7,897 nucleotides of DNA from Bacteroidota bacterium (GCA_025356715.1 JANXRU010000362.1:1-7897); one strand, 5' to 3'. Positions 1 to 7,335 are shown, counted from the stretch's first letter. The notes: a model not told the origin generated them from the sequence alone. A program made the numbers and translations.

Positions 1-66
1 ATAACCTGTGGGGCCACCACCAATAATAATTAAATCGTAGTGTTCGGTATTTTCGTTAGGTTGCAT
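1..66 (-). CDS. N-terminus of an FAD/NAD(P)-binding oxidoreductase (partial, runs off the left edge)
   Basis: Reading the minus strand from the ATG at 66..64 gives 22 codons, open to the window edge. After ten mostly polar residues comes YDLIIIGGGPTGY. This is the first beta strand and glycine-rich turn (GxGxxG type) of a Rossmann fold that binds the ADP part of FAD. An N-terminal position is typical of two-dinucleotide-binding flavoproteins: dihydrolipoamide dehydrogenase and transhydrogenase-like enzymes (which often have GGY after the turn), thioredoxin reductase/YpdA-like proteins and ferredoxin-NADP reductases. Too little is visible to choose between them, and the redox-active cysteines would lie outside the window. 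The leader is AT-rich with no Shine-Dalgarno sequence. The gene starts 13 bp after the stop of the 128-aa membrane protein gene, so the two may be cotranscribed. The fold call is firm; the enzyme identity is open. Confidence 0.72.
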   Translation of the reverse strand, partial: MQPNENTEHYDLIIIGGGPTGY

Positions 67-79
67 AAACTCAATAAAT

Positions 80-466
80 TTAGTGAAGATGTTCTGGATT
101 AAAGATTAGTGTAATAACCAATGTTAGAAAGTATAAGCCATAAAGTACCCCAAAACAAAGTATAGCAAGGAAACATAATCTTAGTATAAATATCAACCCA
201 ATGAATTTGGATAAATATGAGTTTATTAAATACGTTAGTGGAAAAACTGTAGCGAATATCATTAATAGTACTCTATGATCTATATAAAGATAATCAACGA
301 TTTTTTCAGTCAAGTTAAATAGTATAACTAAAATAATTAATACACAAGATAGAAAAGCGCTCAGTATTAATTTAATTTTCTTTTTTTTAGGAATGTCAAA
401 TATCGTAAATACAGCTAATATCCATATTAGTGAACATATTGCTGGAAAAATAATAAATGACTTCAT
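80..466 (-). CDS. Small hypothetical integral membrane protein, four predicted helices
   Basis: The 128-residue product is almost entirely hydrophobic, with helices at about residues 3-24, 32-51, 66-85 and 88-118 (the last long enough to be two). A basic cluster, KKKKIK, at about 27-32 after the first helix suggests that this loop is cytoplasmic by the positive-inside rule. The end is a short polar tail, NPEHLH. I recognise no family and see no catalytic or metal-binding motif. The gene begins 42 bp after the barrel-fused peptidase and ends 13 bp before the flavoprotein gene. No Shine-Dalgarno sequence or -7 box stands out upstream. By my hand count its G+C is about 25 percent, clearly below sampled parts of the neighbouring peptidase gene (about 40 percent), though hydrophobic codons explain part of this. 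An A8 tract in the coding strand (381-388) encodes the lysine run. It is probably a real gene because it fills the space in frame and has coherent membrane topology, but the function is unknown. Confidence 0.62.
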   Translation of the reverse strand: MKSFIIFPAICSLIWILAVFTIFDIPKKKKIKLILSAFLSCVLIILVILFNLTEKIVDYLYIDHRVLLMIFATVFPLTYLINSYLSKFIGLIFILRLCFLAILCFGVLYGLYFLTLVITLIFNPEHLH

Positions 467-508
467 TGTCTTTATAATAATTTTCTATTTTAGTTTTAGA
501 TGCCTTGG

Positions 509-3500
509 CTAAAAAGCTCTGTTAATACCTATCATCCAACGAAATTGAAAATAATCTTTTTCAGCATAAGGCAAACGGTTTACAAAAAATGGCATATCAA
601 ACCGAATAGTTAATGGCTTAATACCATATAATGGGCCCCATTTTTGAATGCTTAATGCAAAGCCAAGTCCAGCGTCTGCCATTACACTTGACATTACCAT
701 GGCTTTACCTACTGCATTAGTATTGATAGAGCCAGCATCTCCAAATAAATAAGGATTAATTTTAAATGAATTATTCAATTTTTTGAAATTCATGAATTTA
801 AATAATTTACCAAACTCAATTTCAGCACTTACTGACGCGCCTGTTGTACCTTTGTAGTTATAACTAAGATTTCCATTAGCATCCGTCGTAGCTAATAAAT
901 AACCTGAATATCCTCGCAAGTTCAATCCGCCACCTGCTGTAAAATGATTGGTTTCAATACCATACTTGCCCCAACTTGGTGGGATAAAACCCATAGAGCG
1001 TGTGTATTTATTATCCATTAAATCTTCGGAGTTTGCGCCCGAAGCATACAACATTGATTCGCTAGCTTGTTTTAAACCAAAGCCCAATTGTGCATACACA
1101 CGCGTATTGATATTAATTTTACCCAAATCATTTTTATTTATGGCGGTGTATTGTAACGACGAATAATCATAATCATTCGTAAAAGCTGACGCACGTGCAT
1201 TTAAATTCATGGTTCCAATCCCTCTGTTATAGCTGTAATTATGATCAATGCCAATATTTAGATAACTATTTAATTTTTGAATTTGCCAATCATTTGGATT
1301 AATTAAATACACTAAGTCATTTGGCAAATCACGCAACATGGCTTTAGCCTGGATGTAAATACGATTGCGTTCGTTATTACTTTTTTTCTCAAAACCTACT
1401 AATGCACTTTGTAAACCATCTACTGCTTTTATAGTAGCATATACATTTGATTTTTTTATAAATTTAGAAGTAGATGTTTTATAATTTAAAATAAACGAAA
1501 GAATACGGTAACTGTTTTTTTTAGCACCAGTATCTAAATAAGCTTGGCCCAAACCTGTGCTAAACCATGCTGTTAAGTCAAATACATGTTTAGTGTTCAT
1601 ATAACCACCATTTAAATGTGCTCCCACTTTTACACCATCAAATCCATTGTACCATAAACTTGGACGTGCCTTTAACTCGTAATGCTTCCAATCTAATGGA
1701 TTATATATTTTGGAATCAAATGAAATGTTTACTTTTTGATGCTTCACGTTATTCATCATATCCACATCGGCTAAACGGCGAGAAGGATCAATAATCACAT
1801 TTTTAATTTTATTACTCAATTGTACCTTCGCTATATAAGTAGGCTTAACTTTGCCCCAACCTATCCATCGCTGTAAAACATTTGACTTTACTGGCTTTTC
1901 GAACCAAGTGTTTGGTATATAATAATGGTAAGCCGAATCGTTTCTATCTAATACTGTAAAATCAATAGGCATTTGCATATCGCCTTTACGTTTAAACTTA
2001 ATTAAATATTCGCCTGCCTTAGCTCCTTTTTTTATCCGTCCCACTTTATAGTCAATCTTTTTGGTGGTTTCAAGCCATTGATCAAAAAACCAATTCAAAT
2101 CAACGCCACTATATTGTATTACTGAATTTCTAAAATCTTCTGGATAAGGATGTGCAAATTTCCATTGATTGAAATAGTGTTGCATACATTTATCAAATAA
2201 AGAACGCCCTAATACATACTCCATATTTTTTAACATCGTGGCTGTTTTAGTATATACAGCTCCATAGCCACCACCGTGACGAATACCGCCATTATAATCA
2301 TCACTATGCGTGTTTAACGTTACTTCTTCCTGACGCACTGTTACAGCGTTCATATAGCCATTATAAACTTGGTCATCTAATATTCTGTTTTGTTCAGTAA
2401 AGCGTTGAACATATTTACTTTTTGGTTTTTGTTCAATTTTATTGGGGCCATCAATAAATTGGTATGTATCCGCCGTATAAAATTGAGTAAATCCTTCATC
2501 TAAAAATGCGCGATACGTTTCATTATTTCCAACCATTCCAAAAAACCAATTATGCGTCATTTCATGAATTAATAAATCGCGGTAGTTAGGATCATAGCCA
2601 CCGTCAAGGGTTAGCATCGGGTATTCAACTCCATCTTGCGCATCGGCACAAATCATTTTAGGGTAATGATAAGGCCCAATATTATACGTATTCACATCCA
2701 ATACTTTTGCAATAAATTGTGGGCAAGTTTGCCAACCTGCAGCATGAGGCTCTTGCACTAATGCGACACATTTAATGCCTTGCCACATATATTCTCCAAT
2801 ACGATAGGTTGGGTCAGCTGTTAATGCAAAATCATGAACATTTAGTGCTGAAAATTTCCATGTTTTAGTAGTTCCATCTTTTTTAATAATCACGCTTGGT
2901 GGCGAATTAAAAGGTTTACGAGCAAAGTTTGATAAATCTAATTGCTTACGTAAGGAATCAGGAAACATTTCTTTTTCGTTTTGTAAAACACCTGTTGCAT
3001 CTAATACATAATTATTAGGTAAAGTAAATTCTACATGAAAAGACCCGAAATCGCCATAAAATTCATGATCCATGTGTTGGTCAGTATCCCATCCAAACTT
3101 CCTGTCAAATACAGAAATGCGAGGATACCAATGCGTCACATCATAATGTTTATATCCAAATGCATTAAATAATTTCATACGGTTACGAATTACTTCCTTA
3201 GCGTAATACGTTTTAAAATCTAAATCGAAAGTGATGGATTCATTTGATTTTAAAGGCTTTTCGAGATATACTTTTAAAACGGTATTATCTAATTCAGTTC
3301 TTAACTCTACATTACCAACTCTGATTTTTTCAACATTAGTTCCTTTATCATCGTTACGGTATTTATTAAATTTTAAATGGTAATTATTATTTTTGTATAA
3401 ATCAGCTAAGTATGAATCTTTACATTGCGCATTATTATATAAATGAAAATATACAACATACAATTCCTTAGGAGAATTATTCCAATAGGTTAATTCTTCA

Positions 3501-3703
3501 TGTCCCGTAATAATATCCGAACTATCGTTTAATTGAGCCGTAATGTTATAATGCACATCCTGCTGCCAATAATCAGCAAAAGGTTTACGGTTTTTCCAAT
3601 ACAACTCATTGGTTTGGGAGCGGTAGTCGATGAATTCGACTTGAGCGATTATTTCAGTAAATGAAATAATACTCAAAATAAGGAGTAGTAATAATTTCTT
3701 CAT
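509..3703 (-). CDS. Secreted M1-family zinc metallopeptidase with a C-terminal Omp85-like outer-membrane beta-barrel
   Basis: This 1064-residue protein starts with a signal peptide (residues 1-20, probable cut after IIA). About 21-300 is the beta-rich M1 N-terminal domain. About 300-550 is the gluzincin catalytic domain: substrate-binding GVEYPM (358-363, the GAMEN equivalent), zinc site H380-E381-x-x-H384 with third ligand E403 exactly 18 residues on, and a probable transition-state tyrosine Y484 in VYTKTATML. About 550-655 is a beta linker ending in IIDPSRRLADVD, as often seen in Bacteroidota M1 proteins. Residues ~656-1064 do not look peptidase-like. They hold alternating amphipathic strands, YNGFDGVKVG near their start (687-694 is the core), LRGY (929-932), PYLFGDAG (984-991), PLTIRFDMP (1030-1038) and a terminal strand ending in F1064. 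All of these fit an Omp85/BamA-type barrel. The peptidase would cleave N-terminal residues from peptides, probably on the periplasmic face of the outer membrane. No T9SS C-terminal domain is seen. The peptidase call is very secure; the barrel call is by motif. Confidence 0.93.
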   Translation of the reverse strand: MKKLLLLLILSIISFTEIIAQVEFIDYRSQTNELYWKNRKPFADYWQQDVHYNITAQLNDSSDIITGHEELTYWNNSPKELYVVYFHLYNNAQCKDSYLADLYKNNNYHLKFNKYRNDDKGTNVEKIRVGNVELRTELDNTVLKVYLEKPLKSNESITFDLDFKTYYAKEVIRNRMKLFNAFGYKHYDVTHWYPRISVFDRKFGWDTDQHMDHEFYGDFGSFHVEFTLPNNYVLDATGVLQNEKEMFPDSLRKQLDLSNFARKPFNSPPSVIIKKDGTTKTWKFSALNVHDFALTADPTYRIGEYMWQGIKCVALVQEPHAAGWQTCPQFIAKVLDVNTYNIGPYHYPKMICADAQDGVEYPMLTLDGGYDPNYRDLLIHEMTHNWFFGMVGNNETYRAFLDEGFTQFYTADTYQFIDGPNKIEQKPKSKYVQRFTEQNRILDDQVYNGYMNAVTVRQEEVTLNTHSDDYNGGIRHGGGYGAVYTKTATMLKNMEYVLGRSLFDKCMQHYFNQWKFAHPYPEDFRNSVIQYSGVDLNWFFDQWLETTKKIDYKVGRIKKGAKAGEYLIKFKRKGDMQMPIDFTVLDRNDSAYHYYIPNTWFEKPVKSNVLQRWIGWGKVKPTYIAKVQLSNKIKNVIIDPSRRLADVDMMNNVKHQKVNISFDSKIYNPLDWKHYELKARPSLWYNGFDGVKVGAHLNGGYMNTKHVFDLTAWFSTGLGQAYLDTGAKKNSYRILSFILNYKTSTSKFIKKSNVYATIKAVDGLQSALVGFEKKSNNERNRIYIQAKAMLRDLPNDLVYLINPNDWQIQKLNSYLNIGIDHNYSYNRGIGTMNLNARASAFTNDYDYSSLQYTAINKNDLGKININTRVYAQLGFGLKQASESMLYASGANSEDLMDNKYTRSMGFIPPSWGKYGIETNHFTAGGGLNLRGYSGYLLATTDANGNLSYNYKGTTGASVSAEIEFGKLFKFMNFKKLNNSFKINPYLFGDAGSINTNAVGKAMVMSSVMADAGLGFALSIQKWGPLYGIKPLTIRFDMPFFVNRLPYAEKDYFQFRWMIGINRAF

Positions 3704-3808
3704 AGGAGATAAATAACCCTTAAATATAGGGATTTTTGAGAAGAAAAAAAGGGAGAAATTTGTCTATATTTTGCTAGTTTCTTTCATCATCCATTCAACA
3801 GAAAAATA

Positions 3809-3837
3809 TAAAATTAGGGTAAATGTTATTTCATCAA
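3809..3837 (-). promoter_or_regulatory. Weak candidate promoter for the M1-barrel gene
   Basis: On the minus strand, TTG (3837..3835) is followed after 18 bp by TAATTTTA (3816..3809). The Bacteroidota consensus is TTG, 17-23 bp, TAnnTTTG, so only the last base of the -7 box differs. It overlaps the end of mqnA and would give a leader of about 100 nt in the 122-bp gap before the peptidase gene. A second box with one mismatch, TATATTTA, lies at 3728..3721, close to the start codon. AT-rich DNA produces such matches by chance, so neither is secure. Confidence 0.22.
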
Positions 3838-4557
3838 CTCCAAAAACAACTTTAATCCTTTTTTCTTATCATCATCCAAATTATAAGAAATTTTGTTTTT
3901 CAAATAATCAATAGCGTCAAATCCTTTTATATGTATGGGTTTTTCAACAATCGCTTCATCAATGTGATTAACACCATCAGCTAATACAGCATTAAATTCC
4001 GATACAAAATCTTGACTTAATGGCATATTACTTACCCAACAAGCAAATACAAACGGTAGGCCTGTGTATTTTTTCCATTCTTCCGCTAAATCATATTGAT
4101 AAGGGTAATCCGTTAGTCCAAACGTTCTATCACCAATAATAACTGCACCAGTGGTATCCTGTATTTCTTTTTCAAACCCTTGTTTCGCATCTATAAATTG
4201 AATGGGTAATTTCCAAAAATATTTGTTCAACACTTGAACTAAAGCAACAGATGTCCGAGATTGATAGTCTAACAATACATGTGTTATTTCGTGTAAAGGC
4301 TTATTAGCAAAAAGTTTCACGCTATCTACTTTTCCATTGGCGCCTATACAATAATCAGAAATGATATGATACGAATCTAACTGTGGTAAAATAGCAACTG
4401 GCACTAAACCAATATCAACCGTTTTGTTTTTGAGTTTTTGAGCGCACACACTTGGTATATCAAGCTGTATATTCAATTGGTGTTTTAAAGCGCTGCGATT
4501 TAATCCAAATAAAAATGGAGTCGTATTATAATAATTAACAATAGATACTGAATGCAT
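3826..4557 (-). CDS. mqnA: Chorismate dehydratase MqnA (futalosine pathway of menaquinone synthesis)
   Basis: MqnA removes water from chorismate to give 3-[(1-carboxyvinyl)oxy]benzoate, the first committed step of the futalosine route to menaquinone, in the cytoplasm. The 243-residue protein has the usual length and fold signature of the MqnA/MqnD periplasmic-binding-protein-like family. It begins with VSIVNYYNTTPF (residues 4-15) and continues with DIGLVPVA (48-55), IGANGKVDSVKLF (71-83), LDYQSRTSVAL (96-106), IGDRTF (141-146) and a DL..EW...TGLPFVFACW block (156-174). The GkVDSV element and the LDxxSRTS segment favour MqnA over MqnD. The start lies 3 bp after the stop of the EI24-like gene, so it is the last gene of the tight cluster. 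No other menaquinone gene is in the window, which is common because futalosine genes are often scattered. No anomaly was seen. Confidence 0.92.
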   Translation of the reverse strand: MHSVSIVNYYNTTPFLFGLNRSALKHQLNIQLDIPSVCAQKLKNKTVDIGLVPVAILPQLDSYHIISDYCIGANGKVDSVKLFANKPLHEITHVLLDYQSRTSVALVQVLNKYFWKLPIQFIDAKQGFEKEIQDTTGAVIIGDRTFGLTDYPYQYDLAEEWKKYTGLPFVFACWVSNMPLSQDFVSEFNAVLADGVNHIDEAIVEKPIHIKGFDAIDYLKNKISYNLDDDKKKGLKLFLELMK

Positions 4558-4560
4558 GAG

Positions 4561-5367
4561 TTAATTGATACTAAGTGTTTGACTATTTTTAATGTGTAAA
4601 AAACAAAGTGTTGCGCCAACAACCGATATTACAGGCCCAAACATTAGACCTATAAAAAATGGCAATATCATTAAAAAGGAATAAACTGCTCCTATACCGC
4701 AAGCTAATCCCTTATTATTTCTTGTAAATACGATGCTTTGAGAAATAGACATTTTATGTCGTTCGAAATTATAATCGAGCATCGTAAATCCAATAAAATA
4801 CCACGATAATATCATTAAAAAAGGTGCTGTCACAAATATTAATGGTGGAAATAAAATAGTTATGGTGAAGCACACTATAATAAACACATACTCCAGCAAC
4901 ATATTCCTTAAACTAATGCCAATTCCTCTAAAAATATCCTTAACCAATTGAGAAGTAGTGAATGGATAATTCTTTCCTGTTATTTTTTCTTCTAACGACT
5001 CTGATAGTAAATAAAATAATGGCGCTAAAAAAATCAACACCATATATTTAGAAAACGTACTGGATACAAACCAAAAAATCAATTTTAAAATCCAAGCAAT
5101 TATGATAGAAAAATAACCTGTAAAAAAAGGTTTAGCAAACGATAACCAGGAACCTGAATCAGGGATATTATTAATGCTTAATTTTTCATTTATCGTATTT
5201 GCTAAATGATCTGCAAACTCAGCAAATAGCCATAAGCTGAAACCCCACATAACGAACCATAGTAAAAGTGGATAAAATAAATAGGGCCACAATCCTTTTT
5301 CAAACACAACACTAAATCCTTTAAAAGAATGAGAGATTGCTTTAAAAAATCCTTCGAGAAATTTCAT
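4561..5367 (-). CDS. EI24/CysZ-like integral membrane protein
   Basis: The 268-residue product has the layout of the EI24 domain family, which includes the bacterial sulfate permease CysZ. An amphipathic start, FLEGFFKAISHSFKGF (3-18), is followed by predicted membrane segments at about 29-50, 84-104, 107-122, 158-193 (a re-entrant or double helix broken by FPP at 173-175), 224-242 and 245-258. The family's typical C-terminal block is present: a helix end with LDYNFER (197-203), then MSISQSIVFTRNNKG (206-220) and a proline-containing last helix pair. In Bacteroidota such proteins are usually annotated only as EI24 domain-containing, and sulfate transport has not been shown for them, so no gene symbol is given. 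It is separated by 3 bp from both gldD upstream and mqnA downstream and is surely cotranscribed with them. No cys genes are nearby to support a sulfate role. Confidence 0.85.
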   Translation of the reverse strand: MKFLEGFFKAISHSFKGFSVVFEKGLWPYLFYPLLLWFVMWGFSLWLFAEFADHLANTINEKLSINNIPDSGSWLSFAKPFFTGYFSIIIAWILKLIFWFVSSTFSKYMVLIFLAPLFYLLSESLEEKITGKNYPFTTSQLVKDIFRGIGISLRNMLLEYVFIIVCFTITILFPPLIFVTAPFLMILSWYFIGFTMLDYNFERHKMSISQSIVFTRNNKGLACGIGAVYSFLMILPFFIGLMFGPVISVVGATLCFLHIKNSQTLSIN

Positions 5368-5370
5368 GGA

Positions 5371-5988
5371 TTACTTTTTTAAATTGGAAACATTTTTCCA
5401 TTTAAAGGTCGTTATTAGATGCTCAATATCTTTTCTAATAAAATCAACAACTACTTTTTGTGAATCAATATTAGGAACTGCATTAAAATATAAAGCACCA
5501 CGCATAAAATGATGTGTGCTATCCGTTAAATAAAATTGAATATTTGAAGCAGTGTTACCGCTAATATCATAAACTAATCCATATACACGCGCACTATCTC
5601 TGATAATAACCGTTTCGTCGAGTCCAGTTGCTTTTATTTGATGCTTAATAGCAAAGTCACGGCTTTGATCTAAAATAGTGTCTAAATTGTTAGTTACTAC
5701 TTTATAACTCAAATGTATTTGCGCATTAAATTTCGGGAAATTAATATTTAACCAACAAGGATCCGCACCTAAGTGTTTATCATTGTCAATGAAGGAATAT
5801 GAAGGAATTTCAAAACTATAAGGGCAAGTGCTATCATATAACACATATTTTTTTTCAGGAAAATCAATTCGATAATAACCTTTAGGTTTAGGTGTAAATA
5901 CTTCGTCGTCGTCATCATCTCCACACGAAGCAAAAGATACAAGAGAGATAATGATAACCAGAAATTTTATAATGATGGATTTCGGCAT
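5371..5988 (-). CDS. gldD: Gliding-motility lipoprotein GldD
   Basis: GldD is a Bacteroidota lipoprotein needed for gliding in Flavobacterium johnsoniae; its exact biochemical role is not settled. With the start at 5988 the protein has 205 residues. A clean lipoprotein signal peptide covers residues 1-21, ending FAS before the lipidated C22. Then comes an acidic stretch (D24-D28, E29) and the family signature TPKPKGYYRIDFP (32-44), CPYSFEIP (55-62), a conserved PCWLNI (77-82), FPKFNAQIHLSY (84-95) and a C-terminal alpha/beta region ending about residue 198. The reading frame is open up to an ATG at 6036, which would add 16 residues and overlap the upstream gene by 20 bp. I prefer 5988 because it places the basic n-region directly before the hydrophobic core and has an A/T-rich leader. 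The gene follows a CNNM-family gene, as gldD follows gldE in other genomes, and lies 3 bp before the EI24-like gene. Confidence 0.9.
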   Translation of the reverse strand: MPKSIIIKFLVIIISLVSFASCGDDDDDEVFTPKPKGYYRIDFPEKKYVLYDSTCPYSFEIPSYSFIDNDKHLGADPCWLNINFPKFNAQIHLSYKVVTNNLDTILDQSRDFAIKHQIKATGLDETVIIRDSARVYGLVYDISGNTASNIQFYLTDSTHHFMRGALYFNAVPNIDSQKVVVDFIRKDIEHLITTFKWKNVSNLKK

Positions 5989-6016
5989 ACGTTTTATTAA
6001 AATTAATTGAATCAAT

Positions 6017-7312
6017 TTATTGAACCTTATCAGCATCTATCACTCGTAATTTAACCATTTCAACCGTTTGTTTTTTACGTTGGAGAATCGTTATTTCATA
6101 TCCATCGTATTGTCTTTTTTCATTAACTGCAGGTATACGTCCCCATAAAAAATTAATTAATCCAGAAACCGTTTCGTATTTTGGATTTTCAGGTAAAGAC
6201 ATTGGTAAAGCAGCATTAACATCACTAATACTACTGTGAGCATTAATAATATACTCTGTTTCACTTTTCTTTTCTACTATCGGTTTTTCCTCATCATGTT
6301 CGTCCTGGATTTCACCAACCAACTCTTCAATAATATCTTCCATGGTAACCACGCCGGCTGTTGCTCCAAATTCATTGGTAACAATAGCCATTTGTATATG
6401 CAATTTTTGAAATTCCTTCAATAAATTATTGACATGCATACTTTCTGGAATAAAATGTGCCGGACGCATAATATCCCTAATGGTTTTAAATTTATTGTCA
6501 ATAACTGCTTTCAATAAATCTTTTGAATGAACAACACCAATTACGTTATCGATATCCCCTAAATAGACTGGTAAACGCGAGTAGCCTTCATCTATAACTC
6601 TTTTAATCATTTCATTTCTTCCCATCTCCACATCAAGCGCCGACACGCGGTTTTGTGGTACCATAATTTGTTTAACTAAACGGTCATCAAAATCAAATAC
6701 ATTCTGAATCAATTCATTTTCACTTGGTTTAATAGCGCCACCCTCTTCGCTTTCGGTTAAGATTAAACGTAATTCTTCCTCCGTATGAACCTCATCATCC
6801 CCTACTCGTTTAATGCCAATAATTCGCAAAATAACATTAGATGATTTATTTAATAGCCAAATAAATGGGCTAAAAACCATATAAAATATTTTTAATGGCC
6901 AAGCTATAAATAACGCCGTATCCATAGAATATTTAATACCTATCATTTTAGGAATTTGTTCGCCAATAGTAACATGAAAAAAAGTAAGCAACGTTAAAGC
7001 AACTGGTAAAGAAATACTGTGAACCGTTAAGGGATCTACTTCCCACCCTGATCTTTCAAAAAAGCGCACAACAATATGAGAGATCGCCTCTTCTCCCACA
7101 GCACCTAAGGCCAAAGACGCTAGTGTAATACCTAATTGAGTAGCAGATAAATAAGCGTCTAATTTGTCGAGTAAAGATTTTGCTAATTTAGCACGGGTAC
7201 TTCCTTTTTGGACTTTAATATCTAATTGAGAGCCGCGCACTTTTACCAAAGCAAATTCAGCAGCTACAAAAAAACCATTTAATAAAACCAATAAAAATGT
7301 AATAAACAACAT
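6017..7312 (-). CDS. CNNM/CorC-HlyC family membrane protein (DUF21, two CBS domains, CorC/HlyC domain) in the gldE position
   Basis: The 431-residue protein has the full order of this family. A CNNM/DUF21 transmembrane domain (about 1-165) contains NGFFVAAEFALVKVR (12-26), LDAYLSATQLGITLASLALG (51-70) and a GEQIPK element (117-122). A CBS pair follows, with IMVP (216-219) and YSRLPVY (244-250) in the first repeat and IMRP (281-284), FGATAGVVTMEDIIEELVGE (315-334) in the second. A CorC/HlyC domain lies at about 350-425. Members are linked to Mg2+/divalent cation export or, on older evidence, called hemolysins; the CBS pair probably senses adenine nucleotides. GldE belongs to the same superfamily and normally precedes gldD. 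However, this membrane domain reads like the general YfjD/TlyC-type branch, so I do not assign gldE. It is the first gene of the cluster, with a good -7 box 23 bp upstream of the start. Confidence 0.9.
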   Translation of the reverse strand: MLFITFLLVLLNGFFVAAEFALVKVRGSQLDIKVQKGSTRAKLAKSLLDKLDAYLSATQLGITLASLALGAVGEEAISHIVVRFFERSGWEVDPLTVHSISLPVALTLLTFFHVTIGEQIPKMIGIKYSMDTALFIAWPLKIFYMVFSPFIWLLNKSSNVILRIIGIKRVGDDEVHTEEELRLILTESEEGGAIKPSENELIQNVFDFDDRLVKQIMVPQNRVSALDVEMGRNEMIKRVIDEGYSRLPVYLGDIDNVIGVVHSKDLLKAVIDNKFKTIRDIMRPAHFIPESMHVNNLLKEFQKLHIQMAIVTNEFGATAGVVTMEDIIEELVGEIQDEHDEEKPIVEKKSETEYIINAHSSISDVNAALPMSLPENPKYETVSGLINFLWGRIPAVNEKRQYDGYEITILQRKKQTVEMVKLRVIDADKVQ

Positions 7313-7335
7313 AGTAATAAATAAAATTCTAATTA

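Noticed and set aside
381..388. A8 tract in the coding strand of the 128-aa gene, as a possible phase-variation or frameshift site
   Set aside because: Similar A7-A8 tracts occur elsewhere (for example 1515-1522) in this AT-rich DNA, and the frame is intact. Nothing marks it as a contingency locus.
948..1166. Plus-strand open frame of 72 codons inside the peptidase gene
   Set aside because: It lies wholly antisense to the well-supported barrel region, has no recognisable domain and no start signal. It is a shadow of the real gene.
3704..3710. AGGAGAT next to the peptidase start codon, resembling a Shine-Dalgarno sequence
   Set aside because: It is on the plus strand, while the gene reads on the minus strand, where the leader reads ATCTCCT. 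It cannot pair with 16S rRNA in that role.
5371..6036. gldD start at the ATG at 6036
   Set aside because: It would add 16 residues before a complete lipoprotein signal peptide and overlap the upstream gene. The ATG at 5988 gives a standard 21-residue signal sequence before the cysteine. The longer form is not strictly excluded.
6236..6424. Plus-strand open frame of 62 codons inside the CNNM gene
   Set aside because: It is antisense to the conserved second CBS domain and shows no family features. Chance open frame.
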